This document shows, in pieces, positions 17,601-24,701 of a stretch of 59,325 nt of DNA. This DNA comes from CAZGAQ01 sp964523405 (lineage in GTDB: Bacteria > Planctomycetota > Phycisphaerae > UBA1845 > Fen-1342). The notes under the pieces are model-generated. The model worked only from the letters and a program-made list of their open reading frames with translations. It made no database searches and was not told the origin of the DNA. The translations under genes were made by a program, and so were the position numbers. Location of the stretch: NCBI GenBank assembly GCA_964523405.1, contig CAZGAQ010000034.1, positions 1 through 59,325 on the forward strand, written 5' to 3'. Each line of letters opens with the position of its first letter. The stretch's first letter is position 1.

Positions 17601-18159
17601 GAACCGCCAGCAGGCCGGTTACCAGCAGCAGCCCGCAGGTCGTCGGCTCCGGCACGAGGCGGAATGCCACCGTCCCGTCGGCAAACGGGGCGCCGTTCAC
17701 ATCGAGTGGAATGTGTATGTTCCGGAGCGTCAGCAAGTGCGTGCCCGCTGGCAGAACAAACGATGCCTTGCTGAATTCCGGCTGAAGCCACGCCACGGCC
17801 GGATTCGACGTGTAGGGTGGGTCCAGTGGGCCGACCGGCGGGCTCAACCACTGCCAGTCGGGCATGGCCGGGGTGGCTCCCAGCAGTGCCCCGTCCACGT
17901 AGACTTCGTTACGGTCGGACACGGTAAAGAGGTCGGTCACATCGATCTGGAACGGGGTGGCGGATGTGTACGTGTAGATCGGTGCGTAGTAGGCCCCCGC
18001 TGACATCAGCTCATCCAAAACATGCCAGGCGCTATCGATCGGGATGACCGCCCGGAGTTCTGGTTCGCCGGACAGGTCCGCTTGTCGCAGCGGAATGCGG
18101 TCGGCGAGAACCCCCGTACAACTTAGCAGTGCAAACAGAAAGGTCTGGCGCGCAATCAT
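11641..18159 (-). CDS. PEP-CTERM module fused in frame to giant RTX-like repeat protein
   Basis: 2172 residues in one open frame from the ATG at 18159 (strong GAGGAGG site) to TAG at 11641. Residues 1-199 look like a complete small PEP-CTERM protein. A new Met at 17562 then starts a second signal peptide ('LAVAVLLTLLVVPGAAHATP'), so this is probably two genes joined by a one-base change or assembly error. The second unit (1973 residues) has, in order, a beta-rich N-terminal region, an Ala/Asp/Gln-rich probable coiled coil (about 140-500), and about 1000 residues of Ca2+-binding nonapeptide repeats ('GGxGxDxL' type). Then come an SdrD-B-like beta-sandwich (about 1556-1640, 'DGIGDVGQPGVTVSAG'), a Cys-rich stretch with 'NPCPCGDC', and an exported C-terminal domain. 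It is likely a secreted, calcium-stabilised surface protein. Confidence 0.8.
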   Translation of the reverse strand: MIARQTFLFALLSCTGVLADRIPLRQADLSGEPELRAVIPIDSAWHVLDELMSAGAYYAPIYTYTSATPFQIDVTDLFTVSDRNEVYVDGALLGATPAMPDWQWLSPPVGPLDPPYTSNPAVAWLQPEFSKASFVLPAGTHLLTLRNIHIPLDVNGAPFADGTVAFRLVPEPTTCGLLLVTGLLAVRRRSARKHRQHGRMRRDSTIIGRWSWTGSLAVAVLLTLLVVPGAAHATPCGTVQADVIGGVLEIQGTTGPDSLRVALSASDPAVVEVFTPATAVAPSCTYDSAATPFSLIHVVLDAGDDLVVFDDSHGTVSDTWTLSIDGGDGKDVVLGGIDLSTVPLTSALSMIDTLQQARDLMNRVLDLLDTSPSGCSTAPCLVTGAAGVVKSAGHDLILPTAHYVRDIERELVQPSANAVRDAHDRIAGYLQTFLAGDVQALSADAQTFTANVEVMVDQFELLLPVAQNLLARAQTLYAHASGLGLSTQGGDPASVFMQTIESHVTTIVELADQCDEDPEPAETEFNEDLQDPNGLSFFCAEAERRIEALEGITDGVEAHTDQVEAEGDAFETDGDALAASAAALGDDENPSSAAAQLATQGDQLVTMADNLSATADALNADWEQWVGQVEADLEGRGNLMYSRGQTEVLGAASVLEAQAQADVANAADALRVEADQIVADLEALLIVAAPLLRDDLSLRGARNGCQVAPTHTITGGPGSDVLIGSTGSDLISGGDGDDLIVGAGGADRLLGDNGNDLIFGGGGADEIHGGPDVDILIGNKGDDCIFGGGGQTITRGSLSVELGDIFFGLDGNDTLVSGESENDTLTEIDVAFGGAGDDRIRLSHGGTLTVGSFSFEFGNLAFGNAGADDILTADGVDVIFGGADDDTLQAGRGAQLAIGSGSGAFRLALGDLLFGGDGADTIDSDDPNADRADDDIDVVFGGTGNDTIHGYSGGLLSIGDPNSPDFELRIGNVIFGGDNNDTIVTLDGIDVIFGGAGDDTVTAGKGDLLAIGTGSNAFRLALGDLIFAGTDADVVHGDDPDADRADDDIDVIFGAAGADTIHGYGGGLLSIGDPNDPDFELRLGNVIFGGDDDDELDALAGIDLIFGGDGNDLVSAGKGDVLQIDDTFKIDLGDLIFGQSGDDTLHGDAADPPGDGAHDGIDVVFGGPGDDLVYGGSGGNIELPDQNFCLLFGNLLFGGPDNDLLRGDYENGDPNDPQGGIDLIFGAGGDDTIEGGAGSLIVVGDITAGQAVIIGFGNLLFGGPGDDVLKGADNAPLCTGASEDLDNLLNNLGITDLGGAADLIFAGPGSDTVDAYNGIDFVFGSTGDDVLRADNGGFVIVPISGVPTPIALGNLMFGGDGQDTIRSLGRLLLPTVPPMEIDLLFGGPCDDNISAGDGFNLVFGNRANDTITAGDGINLLFGSMGDDVITAGTGLNVAFGNRDNDIITADDGVNVLFGNLDDDAITGGNGLNIAFGNRGNDVVQAGAGVAILFGNSGQDQVTGGDGLTLAFGNRDDDIVRGGNGLAVLFGNTGNDDVAGAAGLCVAFGNADHDLVSAGAGLAVLFGNAGQDRLTSGPGLSVLFGNRDDDILQAGGGGLFVAFGNADQDVIVGGSGMILGFGNAGNDQFFGGSGVNLLFGNNGDDTVRGGGGTDFLFGNRGNDQISAGGGKDFVFGNRDDDCLSSDGGGDYLFGNRGNDQVRSGSDGECDWLFGNRGNDSLYRCQNCDKRYGGRGSDTKSDSCDGCSLATPARGEVRGTVRVDLDGDGIGDVGQPGVTVSAGASTAVTDADGNYRIAGLAVGGYSVSEAVPAGYLQISTPVAHTITVGSLGIDLFQHRDFVNRENCHVAPDAWTCLGAGCNPPDPGCKPILVQRVLRCPQTGAICDEANPCPCGDCVPSWAVVECACNPECYIVLDPVTGPQCSGVCIGGGAVTPCQLVQDGDFFHCACLPPPCPTEFAQFFFTGTVTNISPAAGAPTPWDNVQLGAPWSLTYLFSRTTPDQNPSVQLGEYPAIAWYQLQVGPISVSGVVTPGTTLIRNTSNPGVRDQYEAFLPLNVGGFPPANISLLLDNVGGTAWTLAGLNPRDRLPLCADIVLDRFPRRLFRLDGVVPPDPAWGIVGIVTAFECTDCAPPPPAPSVPRRAVESTTEPQMISRPAPPRQPKLPEAGGLPRR
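12930..16030 (-). repeat. RTX-like nonapeptide repeat region
   Basis: About 1030 codons of calcium-binding beta-roll repeats. The upstream part has canonical 'GGDGDDLI' units and also a 113-residue (339-bp) super-repeat: copies sharing 'GLLSIGDPN', 'FELR(I/L)GNVIFGGD' and 'ADRADDDIDV(V/I)FG' lie near 14940-15280 and 15280-15620. The downstream part (12985-13990) changes to the 18-residue repeat described separately. Confidence 0.85.
12985..13990 (-). repeat. 18-residue 'FGN' double-nonapeptide array
   Basis: About 19 units with a mostly 54-bp period. A consensus reads FGNRxxDxI-xxGxGLxxL, for example 'FGNRANDTITAGDGINLL', 'FGNRDNDIITADDGVNVL' and 'FGNRGNDVVQAGAGVAIL'. One 18-residue unit equals two nonapeptides, as in a beta-roll turn. 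In every second nonapeptide the usual GG(D/N) is replaced by FGN, and (A/L)F stands at the strand position. Confidence 0.8.
17563..18159 (-). other. PEP-CTERM protein module at the 5' end of the fused frame
   Basis: 199 codons: a signal peptide ('TFLFALLSCTGVLA'), a beta-rich domain, then 'VPEPTTCGLLLVTGLLAVRR', which is a PEP-CTERM sorting signal with Pro-Glu-Pro, a hydrophobic helix and an Arg cluster. Such signals normally end the protein within a few residues and are processed by an exosortase. Here the frame continues. A TAA lies one frame over at 17582-17584 (minus strand), so a single missing base upstream would restore a normal end about 10 codons before the Met at 17562. I see no clear ribosome binding site before that Met. 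Confidence 0.7.
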
Positions 18160-18726
18160 CTCCTGCCTCCTCGATGTGGGTTCCGAAGCCTCTCGGCACA
18201 AGAATGTGTCCGGGCGCAGCGGGCCGCAGTGAGCGCTGCATTCCGTCCGCGTGATCTTCCCGGATGAATTCGGCGTGCGGCCCAAACAACCGCCTGCCGA
18301 GATGGTTGAGTATAGGCGTCCGCTCGACCGGCAGCCCGCCTTCTTCTTTTTTTTGGACGGCGTAGGGCAGTGTGTCCGGTGACCTCGGCGAGCCTGGCGC
18401 ATTCAGACAGGGACAGCTTGACCGGGGCGGGCAGGGGATACGTGTTTCCTGCGGCTGCGGAGGGGCGTGTCGGATGACCAGGCGACACGGTCTGGCGGGA
18501 CGCGCGGGAGGCGCCGGTTGGCGCGGGTGCGAGGTGTGTGAGACACGAGGCACGTCGACTGGCTGGAAGACGGGGGATTCCCACGACGACTAGCGGCGGA
18601 CGTGTTGACGGAGGTTGGCGCGCCGGCTACACCGGTAGTTGCATCTCAAGGGTCACGTTCCGATGCGATGAGGCGGGAACGGTGACCAGACATTTCCAGG
18701 CCCCATGCGGGCAGAGGAGAGCGGAC
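18160..18726. other. Divergent intergenic region upstream of PEP-CTERM/RTX gene and mscL
   Basis: 567 bases without a supportable gene. Toward the minus strand there is a TATACT at 18309-18314 without a good -35. Toward mscL there is TTGACG (18605-18610), 17 bases from TACACC (18628-18633), a weak promoter candidate. A run of eight T follows TTCTTC near 18340-18356, but no stem precedes it. Small open frames here look like composition artefacts. Confidence 0.4.
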
Positions 18727-19152
18727 ATGGGAATGCTGCGGGAGTTCAAAGAGTTCGCCATGAAGGGCAATGTTCTCGACATGGCGGTCGGCATCATCAT
18801 TGGTGGAGCGTTTGGCAAGATTGTCTCGTCGCTGGTGAACGACGTCATCATGCCGCCGATCGGAAAACTGATGGGCAATGTGGATTTCTCCAACCTGTTC
18901 TTCAACCTGGGTAAGGGCGACTACGCATCGTTGGCCGCGGCCAAACAAGCTGGTGCGGCGACGCTCAACTACGGCGTGTTTCTGAACACGATTCTGGACT
19001 TTGTCATCGTTGCCCTGGCGATCTTTGTGCTGGTCAAGGCCACGAACATGGCGCGGCGGAAGGAAGAGGCAAAGGCCGCTCCGCCCCCTGCGCCCACGGG
19101 CGAGGAAAAGCTCCTGACGGAGATTCGCGATCTGCTCAAGGGCCGATCTTGA
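18727..19152 (+). CDS. mscL: Large-conductance mechanosensitive channel MscL
   Basis: 141 residues, normal for MscL (about 136). The ATG at 18727 is chosen because AGAGGAG lies about 7 bases before it and the protein begins 'MGMLREFKEFAMKGNVLDMA', the family's amphipathic N-terminus. TM1 is 'VGIIIGGAFGKIVSSLVNDV', lining the pore, followed by 'MPPIGKLMG'. TM2 is 'LNTILDFVIVALAIFVLVK', then the basic 'ARRKEEAKAAPPPAP' linker and the C-terminal helix 'EEKLLTEIRDLLK'. All landmark elements are intact. The channel opens under membrane tension to release solutes during hypo-osmotic shock. Transcribed alone, convergent with a lipoprotein gene. Confidence 0.97.
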   Translation: MGMLREFKEFAMKGNVLDMAVGIIIGGAFGKIVSSLVNDVIMPPIGKLMGNVDFSNLFFNLGKGDYASLAAAKQAGAATLNYGVFLNTILDFVIVALAIFVLVKATNMARRKEEAKAAPPPAPTGEEKLLTEIRDLLKGRS

Positions 19153-19330
19153 GTGTGACTGCGCGCGATACACACTGGCTGGCGCCGGCCAACCATGGCG
19201 ACAACCACGAGGCCTGACCGTGCAACTTGGCCGACCAGGCACGGCCCGCGAGAAGGAAGCTCGCGCGCCGTGCACAATGCGCGTATCTCTGGGTGCGGCG
19301 AGTGTGCCGCCGCGCGTGGTCTACGACCGA

Positions 19331-19888
19331 CTACCAGAGCAGTTCGACGGCCTCCGTGCGAACGCTGATCGTGGACGGATCGAAGTTCAGGATGAAGGCC
19401 TCACCGCAGATGAAGTCCTCGGGATTCATGAAGTCCGTCCCTTCGAGGTTGAACGAGTCGACGAGCAGCTCCGTGACGGGGTCGATATCATCCTCGCTGA
19501 CGAGCTGGATTACGCCGATGCAGGGGTAGTCCAGCAGCAGTGCCTCCCCGTCATAGACGTACACGCTCTGCAGTTCACCGTCGATGTAGTAGGTAATAAA
19601 GATATCAAAGCCGGTGTCGTTCTCGAAGCCGAGCACCGTCTGGTCCGGGAGTTCCACTAGCACGAGGTCTTCCGCCGGATCATCGACGATGATGGCATCG
19701 TCGGCGATGACGATTGTATCCCCTGCGTCGGTCAGTGCCGGCGGCAGTGACTGTGGTTGGGTCTGAATCGTGCCGACCGCGTCGATCAGGCGATCCGCGA
19801 TGATTTCGATGTCGTGAATCTGAACGGGGCAGCCAGCGACCAGGGCGAACGACAGGCAGGCCAGAACGGCAAAAACGCACTTTGACAT
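19331..19888 (-). CDS. Acidic lipoprotein, function unknown
   Basis: 185 residues. The ATG at 19888 gives a lipoprotein signal 'FAVLACLSFALVAGC' (Cys20), and GGGAG lies upstream. The mature part is strongly acidic, with runs such as 'DDAIIVDDPAEDLV' and 'SEDDIDPVTELLVD', and predicted beta-rich ('GFDIFITYYIDGELQSVYVY'). I do not recognise a family. It is convergent with mscL and followed on its own strand by nothing within this cluster, while the WXXGXW-repeat lipoprotein lies upstream on the same strand 133 bases away, so the two could be expressed together. Confidence 0.7.
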   Translation of the reverse strand: MSKCVFAVLACLSFALVAGCPVQIHDIEIIADRLIDAVGTIQTQPQSLPPALTDAGDTIVIADDAIIVDDPAEDLVLVELPDQTVLGFENDTGFDIFITYYIDGELQSVYVYDGEALLLDYPCIGVIQLVSEDDIDPVTELLVDSFNLEGTDFMNPEDFICGEAFILNFDPSTISVRTEAVELLW

Positions 19889-20021
19889 ACAAACTCTCCC
19901 GGGCGGGCAGGGGGCGCACAACCGATGACCGGCCACCCGATCGGCCATCCGTCAGATGATCTCTCCCGTTCCTTGCGGCGCGCAGCGCCGGTACGCGCCC
20001 GCGCCCCGACGATGCGGCACG

Positions 20022-20495
20022 CTACCGCCGCCAGTAGCCCTCTTCGAGCTGCCAGCCGTCGCGCGATTTCTTCCAGCGAGGCTCGACGTACTTGTATCCT
20101 GGCCGGGGCTTTTGGTATTGCCCCTTGATCCACACGAAGTGGTCTCGCTCGTGGGACCAGTGCCCCGAGATCCAGATGTGCCCCGACGACGGCGGTGGGG
20201 GGCGCTTCTCGACGATCAGCTTGGGCGGTGGCTCGCGCACGATAACCGTCGGACGCGGCGGTTCGCGCATGACGACGACATCCGGCTCGTCGCGCTGGAT
20301 GATCACGGTCTTCTCCGGCCGCGGCTCCACAATCACGACGCGCGGCGGCGCCTCGCGCTCCACGATCACCGGCTCCGGCTGTTCGCGGTGGACGACGACG
20401 CGGCGGTGTCCGTCGTCATCGCCACAAGCGCTCAGCAGGGCACCTAGGCCTGCCCCGCAGGCCAGCAGCATGACCCAACGTTGCCCTTTCACCAT
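20022..20495 (-). CDS. Lipoprotein with C-terminal WXXGXW (YXWGXW) repeats
   Basis: 157 residues; GGAGG 6 bases before the ATG. The lipoprotein signal is 'GLGALLSACG' (Cys24). The middle is a low-complexity Pro/Glu/Val segment with repeated 'VVIVEPRPEK' and 'VIVREPPPK'-like units, probably an extended spacer. The end carries three YXWGXW-type units: 'IWISGHW', 'VWIKGQY' and 'WQLEEGYW'. This motif family is common in planctomycete and proteobacterial envelope lipoproteins and has no settled function. The larger gene at 20632-22209 has the same motif and lies just upstream on the same strand (136-base gap), so the pair is probably related in function. Confidence 0.8.
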   Translation of the reverse strand: MVKGQRWVMLLACGAGLGALLSACGDDDGHRRVVVHREQPEPVIVEREAPPRVVIVEPRPEKTVIIQRDEPDVVVMREPPRPTVIVREPPPKLIVEKRPPPPSSGHIWISGHWSHERDHFVWIKGQYQKPRPGYKYVEPRWKKSRDGWQLEEGYWRR

Positions 20496-20631
20496 GACTT
20501 GCCTCCGTCAACTGAGTCTTCCTGACTGCATCACGTAAATCACAAGCCCTGTGTCGGCTGTGCCCGTGCCACCCTCCGCCGGCCCGTCGCGGCGGCGCGC
20601 AGCGGCCACGCCCCGTACGCCAGCCCGGAGC

Positions 20632-22209
20632 TCACGGTCGCCGCTCCGTGCCCGCCGGCGGCCGCTCGGTCCGCTTGACCTTCTGCGGCTGGGGGGCGTC
20701 GCTGCGCGGCGGCGCGGACTGGGCAGCGCCGCGGGCTTCAGGCCGTTTGCCCGTGATGGGAGCGCGGTCGAGCGTCACGCGATACGGTTCCCGTGGCGGC
20801 CGCGCGTCGCCGGGGGTCACCCGTGGCTGGGCAGGGGTCTCCCACTTCTCGCGGGCCTGCCGCAGGTCGCGTACTTCCCCCGCGCGCTGGGCGAGCGCCT
20901 GCCGGCGCTGGTCGTCCACCCGGCGCAGCGTAAAGACGGTCTGGTTGCGCCGCAGGTCGGTCAGAGGTTGCGTGATCGTATAAGCGGGGCGCAGCTCCGC
21001 CGACAGGTGGCGTGCTTCTTCGATCTGGCGGCGCCAGGTATCGGGTGGGCGCGGCATGCGATTGTCGCGGCGGGCTTCGTACTGGCTCCGGAGATTGACC
21101 GCCCAGTGCTCGTCGTCGCGATGCCGCCAGACCTGATGTACGTACAGCGGGTCATAGGCGATGCGCTGAGTCTCGAACCAAGGGCAGATGCCGCGCCGTT
21201 CGAAGCGCGCCGCGTAGTAGTCACCGAAGTAGTAATGCTCGTAGCGCACGCGCGTGAACAGGTGGGTGACCAGGAGATCGGTGTTGATCACGACGCGTGG
21301 GACGTAGCGGAAGTCGCGTGACAGACGCAGATTCGCTTCGATGTAGAGAGGCGCAAACGGCAAGCCGCGCCGCGGGAGGTCGTAGTCCCAGTGCCCGTCT
21401 ACGAAGACGTAACCGCGCGGTGCCCAGACGTAGTGCGCGGGGATCCAGACCCAATCCGGACGGGCGCGCAACCAGTAGCCGGGGCGCCAGAAGAAGCCCG
21501 AGCGGTGCACTTCGATGCGGATGTTCACGTTGCGGAGTGGCTGCACGTCGTACCCGTCCTGCCAGTACCACGTGCCCGGGACCCACACGTAGTCTGGACC
21601 GGGAGCGGTGCCGCTCGGTTCCTCATCCCGGCTCTGCGGCGGTCGGGGCAGGTACGCGACCTCGTCGTCCTCATCCGCATCCCAGAAGCCGGGGCTCCAT
21701 TGATACCCGTCCGAGGTGCGGGCCCAGTAGCCGGGCACCCAGGTGCAGTCCGGCGGCGGAATGCGCCAGACGCCGCTGACCCAGATGTAGCTGTCGCGGT
21801 CATCATCCCAGGCCCAGTAGCCTGGGATCCACGCGAGCGCGCCCGCCCCCAGGTCGGGAGCCTCGTCCGGCGGCTGCTCGTCGAGTGGCGGTGGCGGCGG
21901 ATCCAGGACGACCAGGCCCGGCTCCGGGTCCAGTGCGAGCGGAGCCGCGAACGCTTCGTGTACGGGGCCACGGGTCAGGATCTCAACCCCCGGTTCTTCC
22001 ATGTCGATTTCCGCGGCTTCCCGGGATTTGATGACTACGGGCGTGGACTTGCGGATCACGCGAAAACGAATCGGAGACTGGCCCCAAGCAGGCGCTGCCC
22101 CGGGACTCGCGCTGCCGGTAAGCAGCGCCAGCAGCTCCAGTCCGGCCAGCATGGCGGCGCCGATCAGCAACCGAGAGATCAGACATCGATTGGTGTGTGT
22201 GCCGGGCAT
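20632..22209 (-). CDS. Exported protein with eight WXXGXW repeats
   Basis: 525 residues. The ATG at 22209 has CCGGAG about 7 bases upstream and begins a signal sequence ('LLIGAAMLAGLELLALLTG'). After a Pro-rich segment come repeated WXXGXW units: 'AWIPGYW', 'IWVSGVW', 'TWVPGYW', 'QWSPGFW', 'VWVPGTW', 'FWRPGYW', 'VWIPAHY' and 'VFVDGHW'. A second region rich in Tyr, Arg and His follows ('RYEHYYFGDYYAARFERRG'), and the tail is basic, Arg/Pro/Gln-rich and probably disordered. The number of repeats is high for this motif. The next gene downstream is the small WXXGXW lipoprotein. Function unknown; an envelope structural or binding role is a guess. Confidence 0.8.
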   Translation of the reverse strand: MPGTHTNRCLISRLLIGAAMLAGLELLALLTGSASPGAAPAWGQSPIRFRVIRKSTPVVIKSREAAEIDMEEPGVEILTRGPVHEAFAAPLALDPEPGLVVLDPPPPPLDEQPPDEAPDLGAGALAWIPGYWAWDDDRDSYIWVSGVWRIPPPDCTWVPGYWARTSDGYQWSPGFWDADEDDEVAYLPRPPQSRDEEPSGTAPGPDYVWVPGTWYWQDGYDVQPLRNVNIRIEVHRSGFFWRPGYWLRARPDWVWIPAHYVWAPRGYVFVDGHWDYDLPRRGLPFAPLYIEANLRLSRDFRYVPRVVINTDLLVTHLFTRVRYEHYYFGDYYAARFERRGICPWFETQRIAYDPLYVHQVWRHRDDEHWAVNLRSQYEARRDNRMPRPPDTWRRQIEEARHLSAELRPAYTITQPLTDLRRNQTVFTLRRVDDQRRQALAQRAGEVRDLRQAREKWETPAQPRVTPGDARPPREPYRVTLDRAPITGKRPEARGAAQSAPPRSDAPQPQKVKRTERPPAGTERRP

Positions 22210-23171
22210 GCACTTCTCCGGATCCGGCGCGGTCGACGACGTGATTCCGCGCTGGGGACAAAGACCCACGAGCAGCCAACCCAGGCGAGCGACTGAGCGG
22301 GCGCGACGCGGGGATTGTAGCGGGATGAACAGTACGGTTGCAACCGCGTCGTGCGTGGGATGCGGCGTCGCGAGGCGCGTGCACGAAGTGGCGTCCCGGC
22401 GCGCAGACATCTCTGCGGCGTGCATTGCGACGGCGCGCGCAGCGCATCCATAACGGCGCACCGGGGTGGTCCTACACGGCGCGGTTGCCGAACACATGCG
22501 GAGCGGCGGAAACTCCGAGTAAGCGCGTCCGCTTTTCGGCCTGGCGTAGGCTGGGCGGTCGACCGGTCGAGTGGCTTGCCCGCCGACCCAGCGCCGACGC
22601 CGCGCCTGCATATCCGGGCGAATACAGCTGTTCGGGTGAGCGCGACGGCTGGTTGGCGATGCGGGTGTGACGTGTGCGGGGAACGAAGCAGGAACGGGTT
22701 GGTCGGGAGGGCTTCGCGGGCGCCTTCCGGAACCGCTTAAGGATGGCGTGTGGCATAAACTTGCGAAGATTCATCTCCACTTCATGAATGCTGCAGCTAT
22801 AATCTCCGAATGGTGGTGTCGGCGCTGTTACTTACGGATGGTGGGTCCGAAGTCATGCTCTAGGTGGTGGCTTGTCGCTGTTTCCTGTTGGGCGCATCCC
22901 AGCAGCCCGGAGTTGTGTTGTCAGCTCCGGATTCCAATTCTCTGCCGAGCGCTCGGGTGGGTGGTTCGCGCGTCGCCGTGTGGCACGTTGGCTCGCTGAG
23001 CGAGGCGGGTCCAGCGAATCCGAGTGTGTGGTCCCGCACGATGAAACCGGCAATAAAGCACATTCGACGTCGTCTTTTGAGGTGGACCCCGGCCAACGGA
23101 GCGTCGCGTCAAGAGTCCGCGCGAGCGCGCCGGCTTGGTACCGAGTCGCGGCGGCGCGCTTGAGAAACACA
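22210..23171. other. Long divergent intergenic region
   Basis: 962 bases between the WXXGXW gene and the VTC operon. Open frames here, including an in-frame extension of the VTC protein back to about 22872, show no family similarity and no good start site. The one regulatory element I can point to is a perfect TATAAT at 22798-22803. The 360-base leader from there to the VTC start is long enough to hold regulation, but I see no known riboswitch. Confidence 0.4.
22798..22803 (+). promoter_or_regulatory. Candidate -10 element for the VTC operon
   Basis: Exact TATAAT in locally AT-richer sequence. No convincing TTGACA-like element at 16-18 bases upstream, so this may be a weak, activator-dependent or false site. 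It would give a leader of about 360 bases. Confidence 0.3.
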
Positions 23172-24029
23172 ATGATTCGACCACGCCACGAGCTCAAGTA
23201 CCGGGTATCGGAAGCGCAAGCGCTGGCGCTGGCCGGGTATGTCCGCGCGTTCATGGAACCTGATCCGCATGCGCCCGGCGGGAAGTACGTGCTGTCGAGC
23301 CTGTACCTCGACACGCACGACTTGCGTCTGTGCCGGGAGTCGCTCACGGGCGTGAAGAACCGACTCAAGTTGCGGATCCGCTGCTATAGCGACGAGCCGG
23401 AGGCGCCCTGTTTCCTGGAGATCAAGCGCCGCATCAACCAAGTGATCGTGAAGAGCCGCAGTTGTGTGCCGCGCTGCGTTGTGCCACCGTTGCTCGAGAG
23501 AGGCTGGTCGCCGTCCGCATTGGGGCTGGGGTGTACCGACGCGAGTCTCGCGCAGTTTCTGTACTACCGCGCGCAGCTCCAGGCCTGCCCGTTGCTGCGC
23601 GTGCGCTATGAGCGCGAGAGTTATCAGAATCCGCGTGACGACGTGCGCGTGACGTTCGACCGGCAACTGAGCGTGCTGCCCACGGCGGCAGCGCAGTTAG
23701 GTTTGAACGGCCCGGGCTGGCAGCCCTGTGGTCCGCGCGCGGTCGTGTTCGAGATCAAGTTCACCCGCGGCTACCCGCGCTGGGTCGAGCGCATGGTCGA
23801 GGTGTTCGGGTTGCAGGCGACTTCCAATTCGAAGTATGTCTTTGCGGTCACGCGGGCATGCGGGCAGCGTCGACTGCTTGCCCAGGTGCGCGGGGCGGGT
23901 GCGTCGGCGCCTGCGGCGGTGGTCGCGCCGGAGGCCGCCCCGCCGCGCGTCGGAGAGTGGGACACAGCCGGGCATGATCTGGCGGCACGAGGAGCGGGTC
24001 CCCATGGAGCCATTGTGGCAATTTCTTGA
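23172..24029 (+). CDS. VTC-domain protein (polyphosphate-polymerase-type tunnel fold)
   Basis: 285 residues from the ATG at 23172, where family similarity begins; the ribosome site is weak (TGAGAA). Signature strands of the VTC/CYTH tunnel fold are present in order: 'RHELKYRVS' (5-13), 'SSLYLDTHD' (42-50), 'LKLRIRCY' (65-72), 'FLEIKRR' (81-87, with the Glu-x-Lys pair), 'LLRVRYERESY' (141-151), 'VRVTFDRQL' (158-166), 'VVFEIKFTRG' (191-200) and 'SNSKYVFA' (218-225). In yeast Vtc4 this domain makes polyphosphate from ATP. Bacterial homologues lack the SPX and membrane parts, as here, and their product is mostly unproven. The C-terminal about 50 residues are low-complexity and overlap the next gene by 26 bases, so translational coupling is likely. 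First gene of a six-gene operon. Confidence 0.9.
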   Translation: MIRPRHELKYRVSEAQALALAGYVRAFMEPDPHAPGGKYVLSSLYLDTHDLRLCRESLTGVKNRLKLRIRCYSDEPEAPCFLEIKRRINQVIVKSRSCVPRCVVPPLLERGWSPSALGLGCTDASLAQFLYYRAQLQACPLLRVRYERESYQNPRDDVRVTFDRQLSVLPTAAAQLGLNGPGWQPCGPRAVVFEIKFTRGYPRWVERMVEVFGLQATSNSKYVFAVTRACGQRRLLAQVRGAGASAPAAVVAPEAAPPRVGEWDTAGHDLAARGAGPHGAIVAIS

Positions 24030-24699
24030 AGGCAGCCTGGCGCGGAACAGCGTCTTTACGCCAGAGAACGTGCTGGTGTCGCTGCTCGTCGCGTTCGTTC
24101 TGGGCCAACTGGTCGCCTGGGTCTACGCAGCGACACACTCGGGGCTCTCGTATTCGCGCTCGTTCGTGCAGTCCCTGATCCTGATCGCGGTGGCGGTGGC
24201 GCTGGTGATGGCCGTCATCGGCAACAGCATCATCACGGCCTTCGGGTTGCTGGGTGCGCTGGCGCTGGTGCGGTTTCGCAATGTCATCAAGGACACGCGC
24301 GACGTGGCGTTTGTCTTCTGCGCGTTGGTCATCGGCATGGCCGCCGGGGCGCAGCGGCACGCCGTGGCCGTGCTGGGGACGCTGGCGTTGTGCGGCATCG
24401 CCGGGTACCTGCATCTCACGGGCTTCGGGGCGCGGGGCACGTACGGCGCGTTTCTGCGGTTCACGGTCACCAAGCCGTACGGGCCAGAGCATGCGGCGGT
24501 CGCGACGCTCAAACGCTTCTGCAGCAGTTATACGCTCGTAGCGCTGCAGGAGGGGCCACTGCCGGAGACCAATGACTGCGCTTACCAGCTCAGTCTCCGG
24601 GCCGACGGTGGCAATGAAGCCCTGGTGGCGGCGCTGGAGCGCGTGCCCGGGGTCTGCAACGTAAACCTGACAACTCAGGAAGAACTGCTGGAGGTCTAG
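24004..24699 (+). CDS. DUF4956 membrane protein
   Basis: 231 residues; the ATG at 24004 follows GAGGAGCGGG. Four to five membrane helices fill residues 20-140 ('VLVSLLVAFVLGQLVAWVY', 'SLILIAVAVALVMAVIG', 'FVFCALVIGMAAGA', 'AVLGTLALCGIAGYL'). Between them is the family's hallmark 'ALALVRFRNVIKDTRDVAF'. A soluble C-terminal domain of about 85 residues ends the protein. DUF4956 is usually found beside VTC-domain genes, as here, and the VTC reading frame overlaps this start. Its biochemical role is unknown. In this operon it is the only integral inner-membrane protein with several helices, which makes it a candidate membrane partner for both the VTC enzyme and the adaptor encoded next. It is followed after 2 bases by the HlyD gene. 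Confidence 0.9.
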   Translation: MEPLWQFLEGSLARNSVFTPENVLVSLLVAFVLGQLVAWVYAATHSGLSYSRSFVQSLILIAVAVALVMAVIGNSIITAFGLLGALALVRFRNVIKDTRDVAFVFCALVIGMAAGAQRHAVAVLGTLALCGIAGYLHLTGFGARGTYGAFLRFTVTKPYGPEHAAVATLKRFCSSYTLVALQEGPLPETNDCAYQLSLRADGGNEALVAALERVPGVCNVNLTTQEELLEV

Positions 24700-24701
24700 C
24701 G

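Noticed and set aside
22872..23171. 100-residue N-terminal extension of the VTC protein
   Set aside because: Low-complexity sequence with no similarity to the family; the conserved fold starts right after the ATG at 23172.
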